64,000 nucleotides of DNA from Spirochaetia bacterium (GTDB taxonomy: Bacteria > Spirochaetota > Spirochaetia > Treponematales > Treponemataceae), in NCBI GenBank assembly GCA_900767955.1, contig CAAGBC010000030.1, forward strand, positions 1 to 64,000, in the 5' to 3' direction. A program made the translations under genes and the position numbers. The notes under the pieces are model-generated. The model saw nothing but the letters and a program-made list of their open reading frames with translations. It was not told where the DNA came from and made no database searches. This document shows positions 45,773 through 54,555 of this stretch, piece by piece (the first letter of the stretch is position 1; the number at the start of each line of letters is the position of its first letter).

Positions 45773-47017
45773 ATGCGTAGAATTAGTTCAAACATGAATA
45801 ACATGGATACTCAGTCAAATTTGAGACTTCAAGAATCTCGTCTAAATAAAGCAAATAATCAGATGGGAAGCCAAAGACGCATTCAACAATTGCGTGATGA
45901 TCCTATTGCGGCAGGTCACTTAGTTCGTTATGAATCATATTTAACTAGAGTAAATAATTTTGAAAAAAATGCAAAAACTTTAACAGATCAATTTGTTTTA
46001 AGAGAAGGTTATATGTCAAATTCTCTTGAAGTAATGCAAAGAATTAGAGAATTGGCTGTTACTGGTGCTAACGGTATTTATAGCAAAGACGATATGCAAA
46101 ATATGGCAGTTGAAGTTGATGAGTTATTAAAAGAACTTATTCAAAATGCAAATGCTATTGGTGCAGATGGTAATTCTTTATTCGGAGGAACTAACAGCAA
46201 GGCAACAGCTTTTGAAATTGAAATGGGAAATGTTGCAGGTTCTGGTGTTCCTTTGATTGAAAGTGTTCGCTATAACGGAAATATTGATTCAAATAAAGTA
46301 GAAATTGATGAAAATAAATATCTTGATGTAAATAACGCAGGAAATAGAACTTTCTGGGCAGAACAACAGCAACTTTTTGGAACTCGTGATATTTCCCAGT
46401 GGCAAGCAAATAGTGATTCTGTTATTTCTGTTGATGGTGTAGAAATTGCAATTAATGCTGGTGATAACGCATACGCTTTGGCTTCCAAAATTAATGATAG
46501 TGGAGCAGCTGTAAAAGCAAGCATTGACCCTGTAACAAATGGATTAAATCTTGAAACTACAGATGCAAGACAGTTGTGGTTACAAGATGTATCTGGTTCT
46601 GCGTTAAATGATTTGGGAATTATCAAGGATTCTAGTCAAAAACCTCCATATAACACAGGAAATAGTGTAAGAGTTTCTGGTGGCTCAATGTTTGATACTG
46701 TAATTGCTTTTAGAAATGCATTGTTAAAAGGCGACCAAGAAGCTATTGGCGGAAATGTTTTAGGTTCTTTAGATAGTGGTATTAGTAGCCTTGTTACAAG
46801 AATTGCAAAGTCAGGTTCTGAATATGAAAGAGCTCAATTAAATATTCAAAGAAATTCTGCAACTGCACTAAATGTAACACAAATGATTTCTACTGAAGGT
46901 GATTTAGATATAACAAAAGCTATTACTGATATGAAAATGTTAGATTATGCACATCAAGCAACATTAAGTAATGCTGGAAAAATGTTTAATAATACTTTAC
47001 TTAATTACATGAGATAG
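45773..47017 (+). CDS. flgL: Flagellar hook-associated protein 3
   Basis: FlgL forms the second junction layer. The 414 residues have flagellin-like ends: MRRISSNMNNMDTQSNLR at the N-terminus, the LRDDPIAAGHLVRYES-like segment, QRIRELAVTGANGIYS, and the C-terminal DITKAITDMKMLDYAHQATL. A GAGGTG site precedes the ATG. It lies between flgK and fliW. Confidence 0.95.
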   Translation: MRRISSNMNNMDTQSNLRLQESRLNKANNQMGSQRRIQQLRDDPIAAGHLVRYESYLTRVNNFEKNAKTLTDQFVLREGYMSNSLEVMQRIRELAVTGANGIYSKDDMQNMAVEVDELLKELIQNANAIGADGNSLFGGTNSKATAFEIEMGNVAGSGVPLIESVRYNGNIDSNKVEIDENKYLDVNNAGNRTFWAEQQQLFGTRDISQWQANSDSVISVDGVEIAINAGDNAYALASKINDSGAAVKASIDPVTNGLNLETTDARQLWLQDVSGSALNDLGIIKDSSQKPPYNTGNSVRVSGGSMFDTVIAFRNALLKGDQEAIGGNVLGSLDSGISSLVTRIAKSGSEYERAQLNIQRNSATALNVTQMISTEGDLDITKAITDMKMLDYAHQATLSNAGKMFNNTLLNYMR

Positions 47018-47025
47018 GAGTTTAC

Positions 47026-47466
47026 ATGGATGTAGTTACAAAATCAGGAGAAGTGGTGAATATTTCTGAAAAACAGGTTTATACTTTTCCTAATGGATTA
47101 CTTGGGTTTGAAAATTTTAAGAAATATGCATTAATTGAATCGGAATATGAACCATTTTTTTTGCTTCAGTCTTTGGATGAAAAGAATTTAGCATTTTTGT
47201 TAATTGATCCTTTTTTGATTTCTAGTTCCTATGAAGCTGATATTGATGATGAATCATTAAGGGCAATAAATGTACAAGCACCTGAAGATATAATTATAAT
47301 GACTATTGTAACTATACCTTCTGATGGTTCTGCAATTACAGCTAATTTTTTAGGTCCAGTAGTTTTCAATAGAAAAAATAATCAATGTTTGCAAGTTGTT
47401 TTAAATGATAATAAATGGACAACTAAATATGATATTGTTGAAGCATTAAAAAAGCGGGGAGAGTAG
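47026..47466 (+). CDS. fliW: Flagellar assembly factor FliW
   Basis: FliW binds both flagellin and CsrA, so free flagellin releases FliW to inhibit CsrA or not. The 146 residues show the family start (VNISEKQVYTFPNGLLGFENFKKYAL) and the conserved FFLLQSLDEKNLAFLLIDPF and NFLGPVVFNRKNNQCLQVVL. It begins eight bases after flgL and three bases before csrA. Both flagellin genes of the window carry CsrA-like sites in their leaders, so the three-part switch appears complete. Confidence 0.96.
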   Translation: MDVVTKSGEVVNISEKQVYTFPNGLLGFENFKKYALIESEYEPFFLLQSLDEKNLAFLLIDPFLISSSYEADIDDESLRAINVQAPEDIIIMTIVTIPSDGSAITANFLGPVVFNRKNNQCLQVVLNDNKWTTKYDIVEALKKRGE

Positions 47467-47469
47467 CTT

Positions 47470-47694
47470 ATGTTAATTTTGTCCCGCAAAACTGATCAAC
47501 AAATAAAAATTGGTGATGATATAACAATCACTATTATAGAAATTCATGATGGGCAAGTAAAAATTGGCGTTGAAGCACCAAGAAATATAAAAGTGTTTCG
47601 ACAAGAAGTTTTTAATGCTATCCAAACAGAAAACAAAGAAGCTGTTGTAAATTCTGATATGATGGGCGCTTTGTCAAAATTGTTAAAGAATTAA
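47470..47694 (+). CDS. csrA: Carbon storage regulator CsrA
   Basis: CsrA is an RNA-binding dimer that blocks translation by binding GGA motifs near ribosome sites. The 74 residues begin MLILSRKTDQQIKIGDDI, and the RNA-binding C-terminal strand reads APRNIKVFRQEV, with the key Arg kept. It is the last gene of the sigma-28 operon and overlaps the convergent tsaB gene by four bases. Its likely target is flaB (leader at 55424-55459). Confidence 0.97.
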   Translation: MLILSRKTDQQIKIGDDITITIIEIHDGQVKIGVEAPRNIKVFRQEVFNAIQTENKEAVVNSDMMGALSKLLKN

Positions 47695-48365
47695 GCTTTT
47701 AAATTTTCTTCTGCTTCGCTAGCGCGTAGATATGTTGGACCTTCAAAGTCTTTTAATGTGTCTTCGTTGCTAGCGATTTTTTTTTCGGCAAGACTAAATA
47801 ATGAATTTGTAGTAATTATATCAAAATCTTGTGTATAATACTTAATTTTATCAGAGAAATGTTCAGAAATTAGATTTGACATTTTATCTGCGTCTGAACC
47901 ACAAATTAAAAGTTCTTTTTGATTTTGAATTGCATTGGCAATTTCTTCAAATGTATAATCACCTTCTGCTAAAACTGTATCATTTTCTTTTGTTATTTTT
48001 GCATAAAATTTATCTTTTTTCGCATCAATACAGCACAATACTGGAAGTGGTAAATTTTGATAATGATAACTGTATGCATCTAGTGTTGATATTCCATAAA
48101 GAGGTATATCTTTTGCCATTTCTATAGATTTTAATGCTGCAAATGCAAGTCTCAGTCCTGTAAAGGAACCTGGTCCTTTTGATAAAACTAAATAATCTAA
48201 ATCATCAGTTGTAATATTTAATTTAGAAAGTACATAATCAATTGCTGGAAGTAAAGTTTCTGATTGTTTCATTCCAATGTCAAAAATTGTAGAAACTGAA
48301 AATTCATCATTTTTTGCGGAGATTGTTAATTTTGAAACTGCTGAATCTATGGCAATTGCTTTCAT
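47691..48365 (-). CDS. tsaB: TsaB, tRNA t6A synthesis protein
   Basis: TsaB is the non-catalytic dimer partner of TsaD in making N6-threonylcarbamoyl-adenosine on ANN-reading tRNAs. The 224 residues show MKAIAIDSAVSKLTISAKN, the family signature LVLSKGPGSFTGLRLAFAALKSI, and LYGISTLDAYSYHY. tsaE lies 23 bases upstream on the same strand, as in many bacteria. TsaD is not in the window. Confidence 0.95.
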   Translation of the reverse strand: MKAIAIDSAVSKLTISAKNDEFSVSTIFDIGMKQSETLLPAIDYVLSKLNITTDDLDYLVLSKGPGSFTGLRLAFAALKSIEMAKDIPLYGISTLDAYSYHYQNLPLPVLCCIDAKKDKFYAKITKENDTVLAEGDYTFEEIANAIQNQKELLICGSDADKMSNLISEHFSDKIKYYTQDFDIITTNSLFSLAEKKIASNEDTLKDFEGPTYLRASEAEENLKA

Positions 48366-48388
48366 TATTTTTATATTCCTTTTTATTT

Positions 48389-48823
48389 TTAAATTATTTC
48401 ACCGTATGGCCAATTATCAAGAGTGATTATTCTTGAACCGTCTTCTTGTGGTTCTATTTTTAAAATTATAGTTTTTTTAGGAAGCTCGTTCATGATTTTT
48501 TCACTCCATTCAATAATGGAAACTCCATTTCCATAAATCATGTCTTCTGTTCCTAAGTTTGCAAAATCTTCTTCGTTATCTAATCTATAAACATCCATGT
48601 GGTATAAGGGCATTTTGCCTTCATATTCACTAATTAGACAAAAAGTAGGGCTAGTAATTGTTTCTGATATGTCTAAAGATTGAGCAATTCCTTTTGTAAT
48701 TGTGGTTTTTCCAGCGGCTAATGTTCCTTGCATTGCAATAACATCACCTTTACGCAAGTAATTACCTATTTTTTTTCCTAATTCAATAGTTTCTTCCGTA
48801 TTGTTTGTTACAAATTTTATCAA
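48389..48823 (-). CDS. tsaE: TsaE, ATPase for tRNA t6A synthesis
   Basis: The 144-residue ATPase has Walker A GTLAAGKTTITKG, the SPTFCLISEYEG stretch, and HMDVYRLDNEEDF. It powers turnover of the TsaBD complex. The start overlaps the end of the 86-residue gene by four bases (ATGA), and tsaB follows. Confidence 0.95.
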   Translation of the reverse strand: MIKFVTNNTEETIELGKKIGNYLRKGDVIAMQGTLAAGKTTITKGIAQSLDISETITSPTFCLISEYEGKMPLYHMDVYRLDNEEDFANLGTEDMIYGNGVSIIEWSEKIMNELPKKTIILKIEPQEDGSRIITLDNWPYGEII

Positions 48824-49080
48824 GGTAATTTTCCTTCAGAATCTTCAATCAGTATGAATTCTTTTAATGCTTTTTTTATTGGTAAAAGTGGGTAGTTTAT
48901 TGAAGTGCTTACTTCAATTTCTATGGTTTTTGTTCCTAATGGACTAGATTCAATGCTAAATTCTATGGGAGTATTAAGCGTATCAGTTGGTAATTCAACA
49001 ACAGCGTCACATGTGAATTTTCTTAGGTAGTAAATATATCCCTCTTCTCTTTCTATGTTCTTAAGAGCTAGAATTTTCAT
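48820..49080 (-). CDS. Small protein of unknown function upstream of tsaE
   Basis: The 86-residue protein has alternating strands (YLRKFTCDAVVELP, KTIEIEVSTSINYPLLP) and no signal peptide or membrane helix. Its ATGA overlap with tsaE supports it as a real gene in the same operon. No family is recognised. Confidence 0.6.
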   Translation of the reverse strand: MKILALKNIEREEGYIYYLRKFTCDAVVELPTDTLNTPIEFSIESSPLGTKTIEIEVSTSINYPLLPIKKALKEFILIEDSEGKLP

Positions 49081-49141
49081 AAATATTAGAATACTCCATT
49101 GTTTTTATATTTTCAAGTATATGTTTTGTTTTGCTTTGCAT

Positions 49142-50233
49142 TTATTTTTGAAAAGTATTTTCAAAATTATGTGCTTCAGCTTGAATTTTATTTATTATTT
49201 CTAAAGGTATTTTTTCAAAGTGAATATGTAAATTGAATAAACCTTGTTGCATAGAATTTCTAGTTTTTACAATTTTTCCTAAAACTGTATTTTTGTCATT
49301 TATAAAAGGCATTGTAAGAAATAAATATTGACCTTCTTTTATAGGAAATTTTGTTGATAAGCAACAACCACCACCTGAAATATTAGTAATTTTACATGGA
49401 TATTTTTTTTCGCCAGGAATAAAGGCTTTGTTTGTGTCATTGTTCTGTTTTGCTGAATAAAATATTCCATCTTCATTGATTCTAATTCGTTTAAAATGGC
49501 GTTGTGCTTGTGTATATAATTCTGTTGGATGAGAAATAATTATTACTTGTTTATCATCTTCTTGTTCATATCTGATAAGACGAGAAACAAAACCATAGTG
49601 CATTCCTGTTGATGAAATAAATGTAAAAAGCATTTTTGTTAGTTCTTCGTATTTTTCTTTGAACGCTTGTTTTTCATCTTTGGGCGCAAGAACTAAATAA
49701 TCTTTATGATTTTTAATTAAAGTGAATGAGATTTTTTCGCTATCGTGTGTAAGATAAAATATTTTTGTTTGTAACGGAATTAAATGAGATGATTTTATTA
49801 AAGAACTTTCTGCAATTATTTTTTCAATTTTAAATTTAAGATTGAACAAATTAGAAAGTGATGCTTGGTCGTTAATTTCAGAAAAATATTGGTATCCATT
49901 AAAAAATAAATCATATAAAAAAGAGGAACTTTTGAAGTTGTAAAAAATATTATTTGCTTTGAATTTATGACAAATTCTCCACAATAAATTTGTTTCTTCG
50001 TCGGTGAAATTGTATTTTCGTGCAGTTTTTATTACATCTGATTTTTTTGTTGGTCTGTCTTTTTGTTTTTCAATCCATTCTTCCGTTTGGTGAAGTGTGT
50101 CTAGTTTTTTTAGTAAAAACCAAATTATTATTGCAATAAAAATAATTATTATTCCAACAAAAATAGCAGAGTAAATTACGGGATTATGGCGGGAAGCCAA
50201 TGGTGATGATCCTGCTTGAAAATTTAATTTCAT
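49142..50233 (-). CDS. Membrane-anchored PilZ-domain protein
   Basis: The 363 residues start with one membrane helix (about 20-43, YSAIFVGIIIIFIAIIIWFLL). A helical region follows (about 60-140), then a first beta region, and a PilZ domain (about 245-350) with RHFKRIRI (supplying the RxxxR part) and the NISGGG motif that fits (D/N)xSxxG. PilZ domains bind cyclic-di-GMP and often tune motility. The gene overlaps the preceding one by four bases and sits in the fliD-flaG-flaB neighbourhood, so a motility role is likely. Confidence 0.85.
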   Translation of the reverse strand: MKLNFQAGSSPLASRHNPVIYSAIFVGIIIIFIAIIIWFLLKKLDTLHQTEEWIEKQKDRPTKKSDVIKTARKYNFTDEETNLLWRICHKFKANNIFYNFKSSSFLYDLFFNGYQYFSEINDQASLSNLFNLKFKIEKIIAESSLIKSSHLIPLQTKIFYLTHDSEKISFTLIKNHKDYLVLAPKDEKQAFKEKYEELTKMLFTFISSTGMHYGFVSRLIRYEQEDDKQVIIISHPTELYTQAQRHFKRIRINEDGIFYSAKQNNDTNKAFIPGEKKYPCKITNISGGGCCLSTKFPIKEGQYLFLTMPFINDKNTVLGKIVKTRNSMQQGLFNLHIHFEKIPLEIINKIQAEAHNFENTFQK

Positions 50234-50820
50234 TTAAGCTCCTGTAATGTTTTTGCAATTGCATTTAATCTTGGAGGGAATTCATATTCTGCTAAATCTC
50301 CAATCATAACTGTATCATTGTTTTTTAATGCTTCTTCAAAATCTTTTAGAATTGGTGAAAAATCGCTAAAAAATTCTGCAAAAGGTTGTCCGTCGATTTC
50401 AATGGAATTATATTCTTGGAATAAAGTTGCCAATGTTGCAATGTGACAAAAATCGTCGATGTTATCGGCAAGTGTTTTTATTGCAATACGAGCATTGTTT
50501 TCATTTCCAGTTTGTAAATCAACAGGAATTTGTTCCATACGAGTTGCTAATTCAGTGAATAATTCAGAAAGTTTTTGGAAAGATTCTGAAATATTTGCCT
50601 TAGTAACGATATTAAACTCAAATTTTGTAGAATCACTTAATTCTTGAGTTTTTACATCATCAAAATTATCTGCAGTAACTATATTGTCATTAATTTTGAT
50701 TCCAATAACTGCGGCTTCGTTTTCATCACAGTATATTTGAAATGATTTAAGTACATCTCCAATAGTTTTTTCATCTTCAATAGTAATATCAAAATTTTGA
50801 CCATTTACAAAAAAATCCAT
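50230..50820 (-). CDS. Flagellar-cluster protein of unknown function
   Basis: The start at 50820 follows AGGTGG and gives 196 residues; a GTG 12 bases upstream lies within that site. The N-terminal 80 residues look like a small ubiquitin-like beta-grasp fold (MDFFVNGQNFDITIEDEKTI). The rest is helical (ANISESFQKLSELFTELATR). It is tightly placed between fliD and the PilZ gene, so a flagellar accessory role is likely, but no family is recognised. Confidence 0.7.
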   Translation of the reverse strand: MDFFVNGQNFDITIEDEKTIGDVLKSFQIYCDENEAAVIGIKINDNIVTADNFDDVKTQELSDSTKFEFNIVTKANISESFQKLSELFTELATRMEQIPVDLQTGNENNARIAIKTLADNIDDFCHIATLATLFQEYNSIEIDGQPFAEFFSDFSPILKDFEEALKNNDTVMIGDLAEYEFPPRLNAIAKTLQELK

Positions 50821-50841
50821 TTTATTTACCACCTTTTATTA

Positions 50842-52899
50842 TTAATTTCTACTTTGTTGTTTTGAAAAATTGGAAATGGTTGACTGTTGTCCTTCAAGAC
50901 TATTAAGAGTTCCTTCCATTCTTCCATATTTATTTCTTAAATCAGCTTCTTTATCATCTAATTGAGATTCAAGTCTTGATATTTTTTGTTCTGATGATTT
51001 AATTTTGCTATCCAAACTTGATGTTTTTAGTGCAAAAATTCCACCTGATTGAACATAAGCTGTAAGTTGTTTATCAAGCTTATATCCAATTCCTGAATCT
51101 ATAATTAAATCTCCATCGGAGTCAAAACCAAAAATATTTTTTACATCATCAAGATGTTTTTCTAATTCTGTATCAAGAGTTTTTTCATCTATTTCTAAAT
51201 AACCACGCAGTTTACTTGGAGTATATCCTGAATAATTTGTGGCATTTGTTGCAATTCCAATTTGGGATAGCATTGTTACTTCTGCAGTATCCGAAAATTG
51301 ATATCTCGCGCTTGTTGTGTTTTGCAAATTAGACTTTAAGCTTGTTAAAGTTGAATCGCTTAAAAATAGACCAAGTTTTTTTCGTTCAGTTTCTTTTTCT
51401 TCTTCTGATAAATAATCTAATTCTTCAATGATTTCAGGTTTGTTTTGAGATAGAATATTTAGTTCAGAAATTGCTTGATTGTAATTTCCGACAAAAGTTA
51501 TTAAGGCATCTTTTGCTGATTCTATATCTGGTTTTATAGAAATTGTTGCAGTTTTATCTGTTTTATCGTGTATATTCAAAGTTATTTCTGGAACAACATC
51601 GTCTATTTCATTTGTTGGACGCTTTATTGTTATTCCTTCATATTTTATGATTGCGTCATCTGCGATTGTAATTGGATGTTGCGGTATAAATCCCAAGTTT
51701 TGAGATGGATTAAAGGCTTCTATTTCTGTTAAGTTTAATATATAACCTGTGTTTCTATTTCTTAAAACAAGAGATTGCATTCCTTGGAATTCATCCATTG
51801 AAATATCTATTTGAGTTTTTTCTGAAGAAAATAATTGTGGTGTTTGAATTAATTTTTCTGAACCATCAATCATTTTTGCATACAAGACATTGTCTGTGAA
51901 AATCTTTTCTAAAGGTTCTGGCTTTTGAATTGGTTCTGCAGGAAGTGTATCATCTACAGGTGCATTATGAATTACTACATCTTTAAATGTTGCAACTCCT
52001 GAATCTGGAAAAATTGGTTTTTCAGGTTGTTTATTTAGTTCTATTGTTATATCTACAACTTCTACAGGTTTAATTGAAAATTGCAAATGAATACCTTTTT
52101 CGTTTCTTACTGCTTCTGGAATTTGGATACTAAAACCTGTTCGAGGTGGAACACTGATATTATTTTCAGCAACAGAAAGTTTTGCTGAACTTAATTTAGG
52201 CATTCTCTGTTGTTCTTGAATTGTATCTTCTGGTGCATTTCTAAAATCGTTTCTGTTAGTTCCGATTGTAGTTGTTTTTGGTTTAATTTTTGTAATCATC
52301 CCTGAAGTTTCTGCAAAAGTTCTTGCATCATTTTCAAAGATTAATCTATTTTCTGAGCCTGTTTTTAAGGATTCTATGGAAAGTGTCTTTTTACCTTTAC
52401 TAGCGCCAATAACTCTAGTTTTTAAATAATTATCTCCTCTGCGATTTAAAGCTTCGGAAAAATCAATTAAGGAACCACCTTTCCATCGTAAAGAAATAGT
52501 TTTATCTGCTACTTTATATGTGTACGTACCAGCTGGTACTTTTGTTTCGCTGTCTAATTCTGATGTTAAAAAACGATCAGCTGTTGCAGGTTGAATTACA
52601 TCAACTTTGAAAGAGTCATAAGATGCGTTTCGAGTTGCAGTTGCCGAGATTGCGTGTTCTTCAGTAGATGTCGTCAGTTTGTTGTTAAAAGGATTATCAA
52701 ACGAGTAGAGTGTTTTTACACTGTCTCGTAATGAACTCATCTTTCGATTAACATTACGCCATGCAGATTGTTGTTCTTTGTATCCCTCTAGAGTTTTTTC
52801 TTCTCTAGTAAGAGGAATTCTTTCAATCTGCATCAGTTTTTCTACAGTTTCATTTGTGTTATATTTATCTGTGACACCGGGTATATTTAGTCCTGGCAT
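50842..52899 (-). CDS. fliD: Flagellar filament cap protein
   Basis: FliD caps the filament tip and helps flagellin fold into place. The 685 residues have the FliD N-terminus (MPGLNIPGVTDKYNTNETVEKLMQIERIPL) and C-terminus, including a coiled coil of KIKSSEQKISRLESQLDDKE type and the final LNSLEGQQSTISNFSKQQ. The middle is a large, species-variable beta region. It follows flaG by 19 bases on the same strand. Confidence 0.94.
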   Translation of the reverse strand: MPGLNIPGVTDKYNTNETVEKLMQIERIPLTREEKTLEGYKEQQSAWRNVNRKMSSLRDSVKTLYSFDNPFNNKLTTSTEEHAISATATRNASYDSFKVDVIQPATADRFLTSELDSETKVPAGTYTYKVADKTISLRWKGGSLIDFSEALNRRGDNYLKTRVIGASKGKKTLSIESLKTGSENRLIFENDARTFAETSGMITKIKPKTTTIGTNRNDFRNAPEDTIQEQQRMPKLSSAKLSVAENNISVPPRTGFSIQIPEAVRNEKGIHLQFSIKPVEVVDITIELNKQPEKPIFPDSGVATFKDVVIHNAPVDDTLPAEPIQKPEPLEKIFTDNVLYAKMIDGSEKLIQTPQLFSSEKTQIDISMDEFQGMQSLVLRNRNTGYILNLTEIEAFNPSQNLGFIPQHPITIADDAIIKYEGITIKRPTNEIDDVVPEITLNIHDKTDKTATISIKPDIESAKDALITFVGNYNQAISELNILSQNKPEIIEELDYLSEEEKETERKKLGLFLSDSTLTSLKSNLQNTTSARYQFSDTAEVTMLSQIGIATNATNYSGYTPSKLRGYLEIDEKTLDTELEKHLDDVKNIFGFDSDGDLIIDSGIGYKLDKQLTAYVQSGGIFALKTSSLDSKIKSSEQKISRLESQLDDKEADLRNKYGRMEGTLNSLEGQQSTISNFSKQQSRN

Positions 52900-52918
52900 A
52901 TTTTATTTCTACTGATAT

Positions 52919-53302
52919 TTAAACTAATTCATCAAATAAAAGCCCAATTGCTTTTCTGATTTGAATTTTTAATTTTTGAATATCAACAGATGGTATCTCC
53001 TTTAACACTTGATCTGTTTTGGGATCTACTACTTTTACAACAATACTTCCTAATTCGTTATTAACATTAAAACGAAGTTTTCCGCCCATAACCATATCGG
53101 ACATCTTTTGAAGTTGTTGAGCATCAGCTTTTACATCTGCAGCTGTTTGAACTAAATCTTGAGCTGCTTCTGCTCCAGTTGGTGAAACAATTATAGGAGT
53201 AGAACTTTTTTGGAGTTCCGAAGAAACCACTTTTAGTGTTTCTGCAGATATTTTTCTTGTGCCGTCCATGGCTAATGAGCCTATAGAATTTACTAAATTC
53301 AT
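52919..53302 (-). CDS. flaG: FlaG-family protein
   Basis: The 127-residue protein has the FlaG domain at its C-terminal half: KLRFNVNNELGSIVVKVVD, then VLKEIPSVDIQKLKIQIRKAIGLLFD. FlaG proteins affect filament length or stability. It lies just upstream of fliD, the usual arrangement. A GGAGG site follows the flaB terminator directly, eight bases before the ATG. Confidence 0.92.
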   Translation of the reverse strand: MNLVNSIGSLAMDGTRKISAETLKVVSSELQKSSTPIIVSPTGAEAAQDLVQTAADVKADAQQLQKMSDMVMGGKLRFNVNNELGSIVVKVVDPKTDQVLKEIPSVDIQKLKIQIRKAIGLLFDELV

Positions 53303-53310
53303 AGGATCCT

Positions 53311-53353
53311 CCTAAAAAAAAGAAATGGGGGAGAGGCGCAACTCTCCCATTTC
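53311..53353 (-). terminator. Terminator of the downstream flaB gene
   Basis: GAAATGGG...AGAG pairs with CTCTCCCATTTC (53321-53353), with a 2-base bulge or G-U pair, and a T8 tract follows on the minus strand. It lies between flaB and flaG, so flagellin mRNA can accumulate above the level of fliD. Confidence 0.85.
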
Positions 53354-53405
53354 AAAATACAAAAAAAAGATGAAATCCAGCAATCTCTTTTTTGTACATT
53401 TTATT

Positions 53406-54254
53406 TTAGCTTAACAATGCTAATACATTTTGTGATTGTGAATTAGCTTGTGCAAGCATTGCAGCACCAGATTGTGTGAGAATCTGATTCTTTGTGAAAT
53501 TAACCATTTCGCTTGCCATATCTGTATCGCGGATACGAGATTCAGCAGCTTGTGTATTTTCAGCAGCAATATTTACACCTTTTGCAGCCATTTCAAAGCG
53601 ATTTTGATATGCACCAAGGTCAGCTCTCTGTTTTGTAACAGTAAGAAGAGCGTTATCAACAGCTCCAAGTGTAGCATTTGCTTGTTCTGGATCTGTGATT
53701 TTAATTTGATCTTCGTTACCTTGAGCTCCTTTTAAGCCAAGAGACTGTGCAGTCATAGTTCCAATATATACACGAGTATTCTGATCCATGTTAGAACCAA
53801 TTTGGAACTGCATTACGCTATCAGAATTCTGCCCGAAACGTCCTGTAAGCATATTCATTCCGTTGAACTGTGCTTGGCTTGCAATACGATCAACTTCAGC
53901 AACAAGCTGTGATACTTCAACTTGAATCTGCATACGATCTTCATCGCTGTAAATTCCGTTAGCAGATTGAACTGCTAATTCACGAATACGCTGAAGAATA
54001 TCAGTTGTTTCAGTTAGGTATCCTTCTGTTGTCTGAATAAAAGAAACACCATTTTCAATGTTTCTGCTAGCCTGATTTAATCCTCTAATTTGAGAACGCA
54101 TTTTTTCAGAAACTGCAAGTCCTGATGCGTCATCTCCTGCACGGTTGATGCGTTCACCGGATGAAAGTTTTTCTATGTTTCTCATGATACCGTCATTAGA
54201 AATGCCAAGTACACGATTAGCATAGAGTGAACTCATATTGTGATTAATAACCAT
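53406..54254 (-). CDS. flaB: FlaB core flagellin, copy 2
   Basis: This is a spirochaete core filament flagellin. The ATG at 54254 follows GGAGGG; an ATG 15 bases upstream overlaps that site and is rejected. The 282 residues are short, with only the conserved D0/D1 helices: MVINHNMSSLYANRVLG, the AGDDASGLAVSEKMRSQIRGL signature, ELAVQSANGIYSDEDR, and the C-terminal ESRIRDTDMASEMVNFTKNQ. It has no signal peptide, as expected for type III export. The sequence closely follows the other flaB at 54556. Confidence 0.96.
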   Translation of the reverse strand: MVINHNMSSLYANRVLGISNDGIMRNIEKLSSGERINRAGDDASGLAVSEKMRSQIRGLNQASRNIENGVSFIQTTEGYLTETTDILQRIRELAVQSANGIYSDEDRMQIQVEVSQLVAEVDRIASQAQFNGMNMLTGRFGQNSDSVMQFQIGSNMDQNTRVYIGTMTAQSLGLKGAQGNEDQIKITDPEQANATLGAVDNALLTVTKQRADLGAYQNRFEMAAKGVNIAAENTQAAESRIRDTDMASEMVNFTKNQILTQSGAAMLAQANSQSQNVLALLS

Positions 54255-54512
54255 AATTGTGCCCTCCATGTCTTATGAAAACAAAACATCATGTTTTGTT
54301 CCTACTTTGTACGGGCTAAACAGATGCGCCTTCTGTTTAGTTTCAGACCCTTTCAGTAGGAAAAGTGAGTTTGAAGTATCAAACCTACTTTTCTTACTGT
54401 CACAAAGAAACATAGAAAACACGTTTTCAAAGATCATATATGTCTGAAAACATATTAAACAAATAATGTTGGTGATTTGAAAATAATGGTAAGTAAAAAA
54501 AAACACCGCACA
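54255..54512 (-). promoter_or_regulatory. Structured leader of flaB copy 2
   Basis: The 300-base gap between the flaB genes holds three inverted repeats: 54280-54300 (AACAAAACA, 3-base loop), 54316-54340 (CTAAACAG, 9-base loop) and a long imperfect one at 54354-54399. An ACATGGAGG motif (54271-54263), close to the CsrA consensus, overlaps the ribosome site. No clear sigma-28 promoter was seen. An 89-codon reading frame here has no support. Confidence 0.55.
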
Positions 54513-54548
54513 ATATTTGGAAGGAAAATAAAATCCTTCCAAATATTA
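54513..54548 (-). terminator. Terminator-like hairpin after flaB copy 1
   Basis: A perfect 14-bp stem (AATATTTGGAAGGA with TCCTTCCAAATATT) and an 8-base loop lie seven bases after the stop codon. A T9 tract follows about eight bases later on the minus strand. It may work as terminator or mRNA stabiliser. Confidence 0.75.
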
Positions 54549-54555
54549 TAATACA

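Noticed and set aside
54273..54542. 89-codon gene between the two flaB genes
   Set aside because: It covers the terminator and hairpin-rich leader, has no ribosome site and no plausible protein features.
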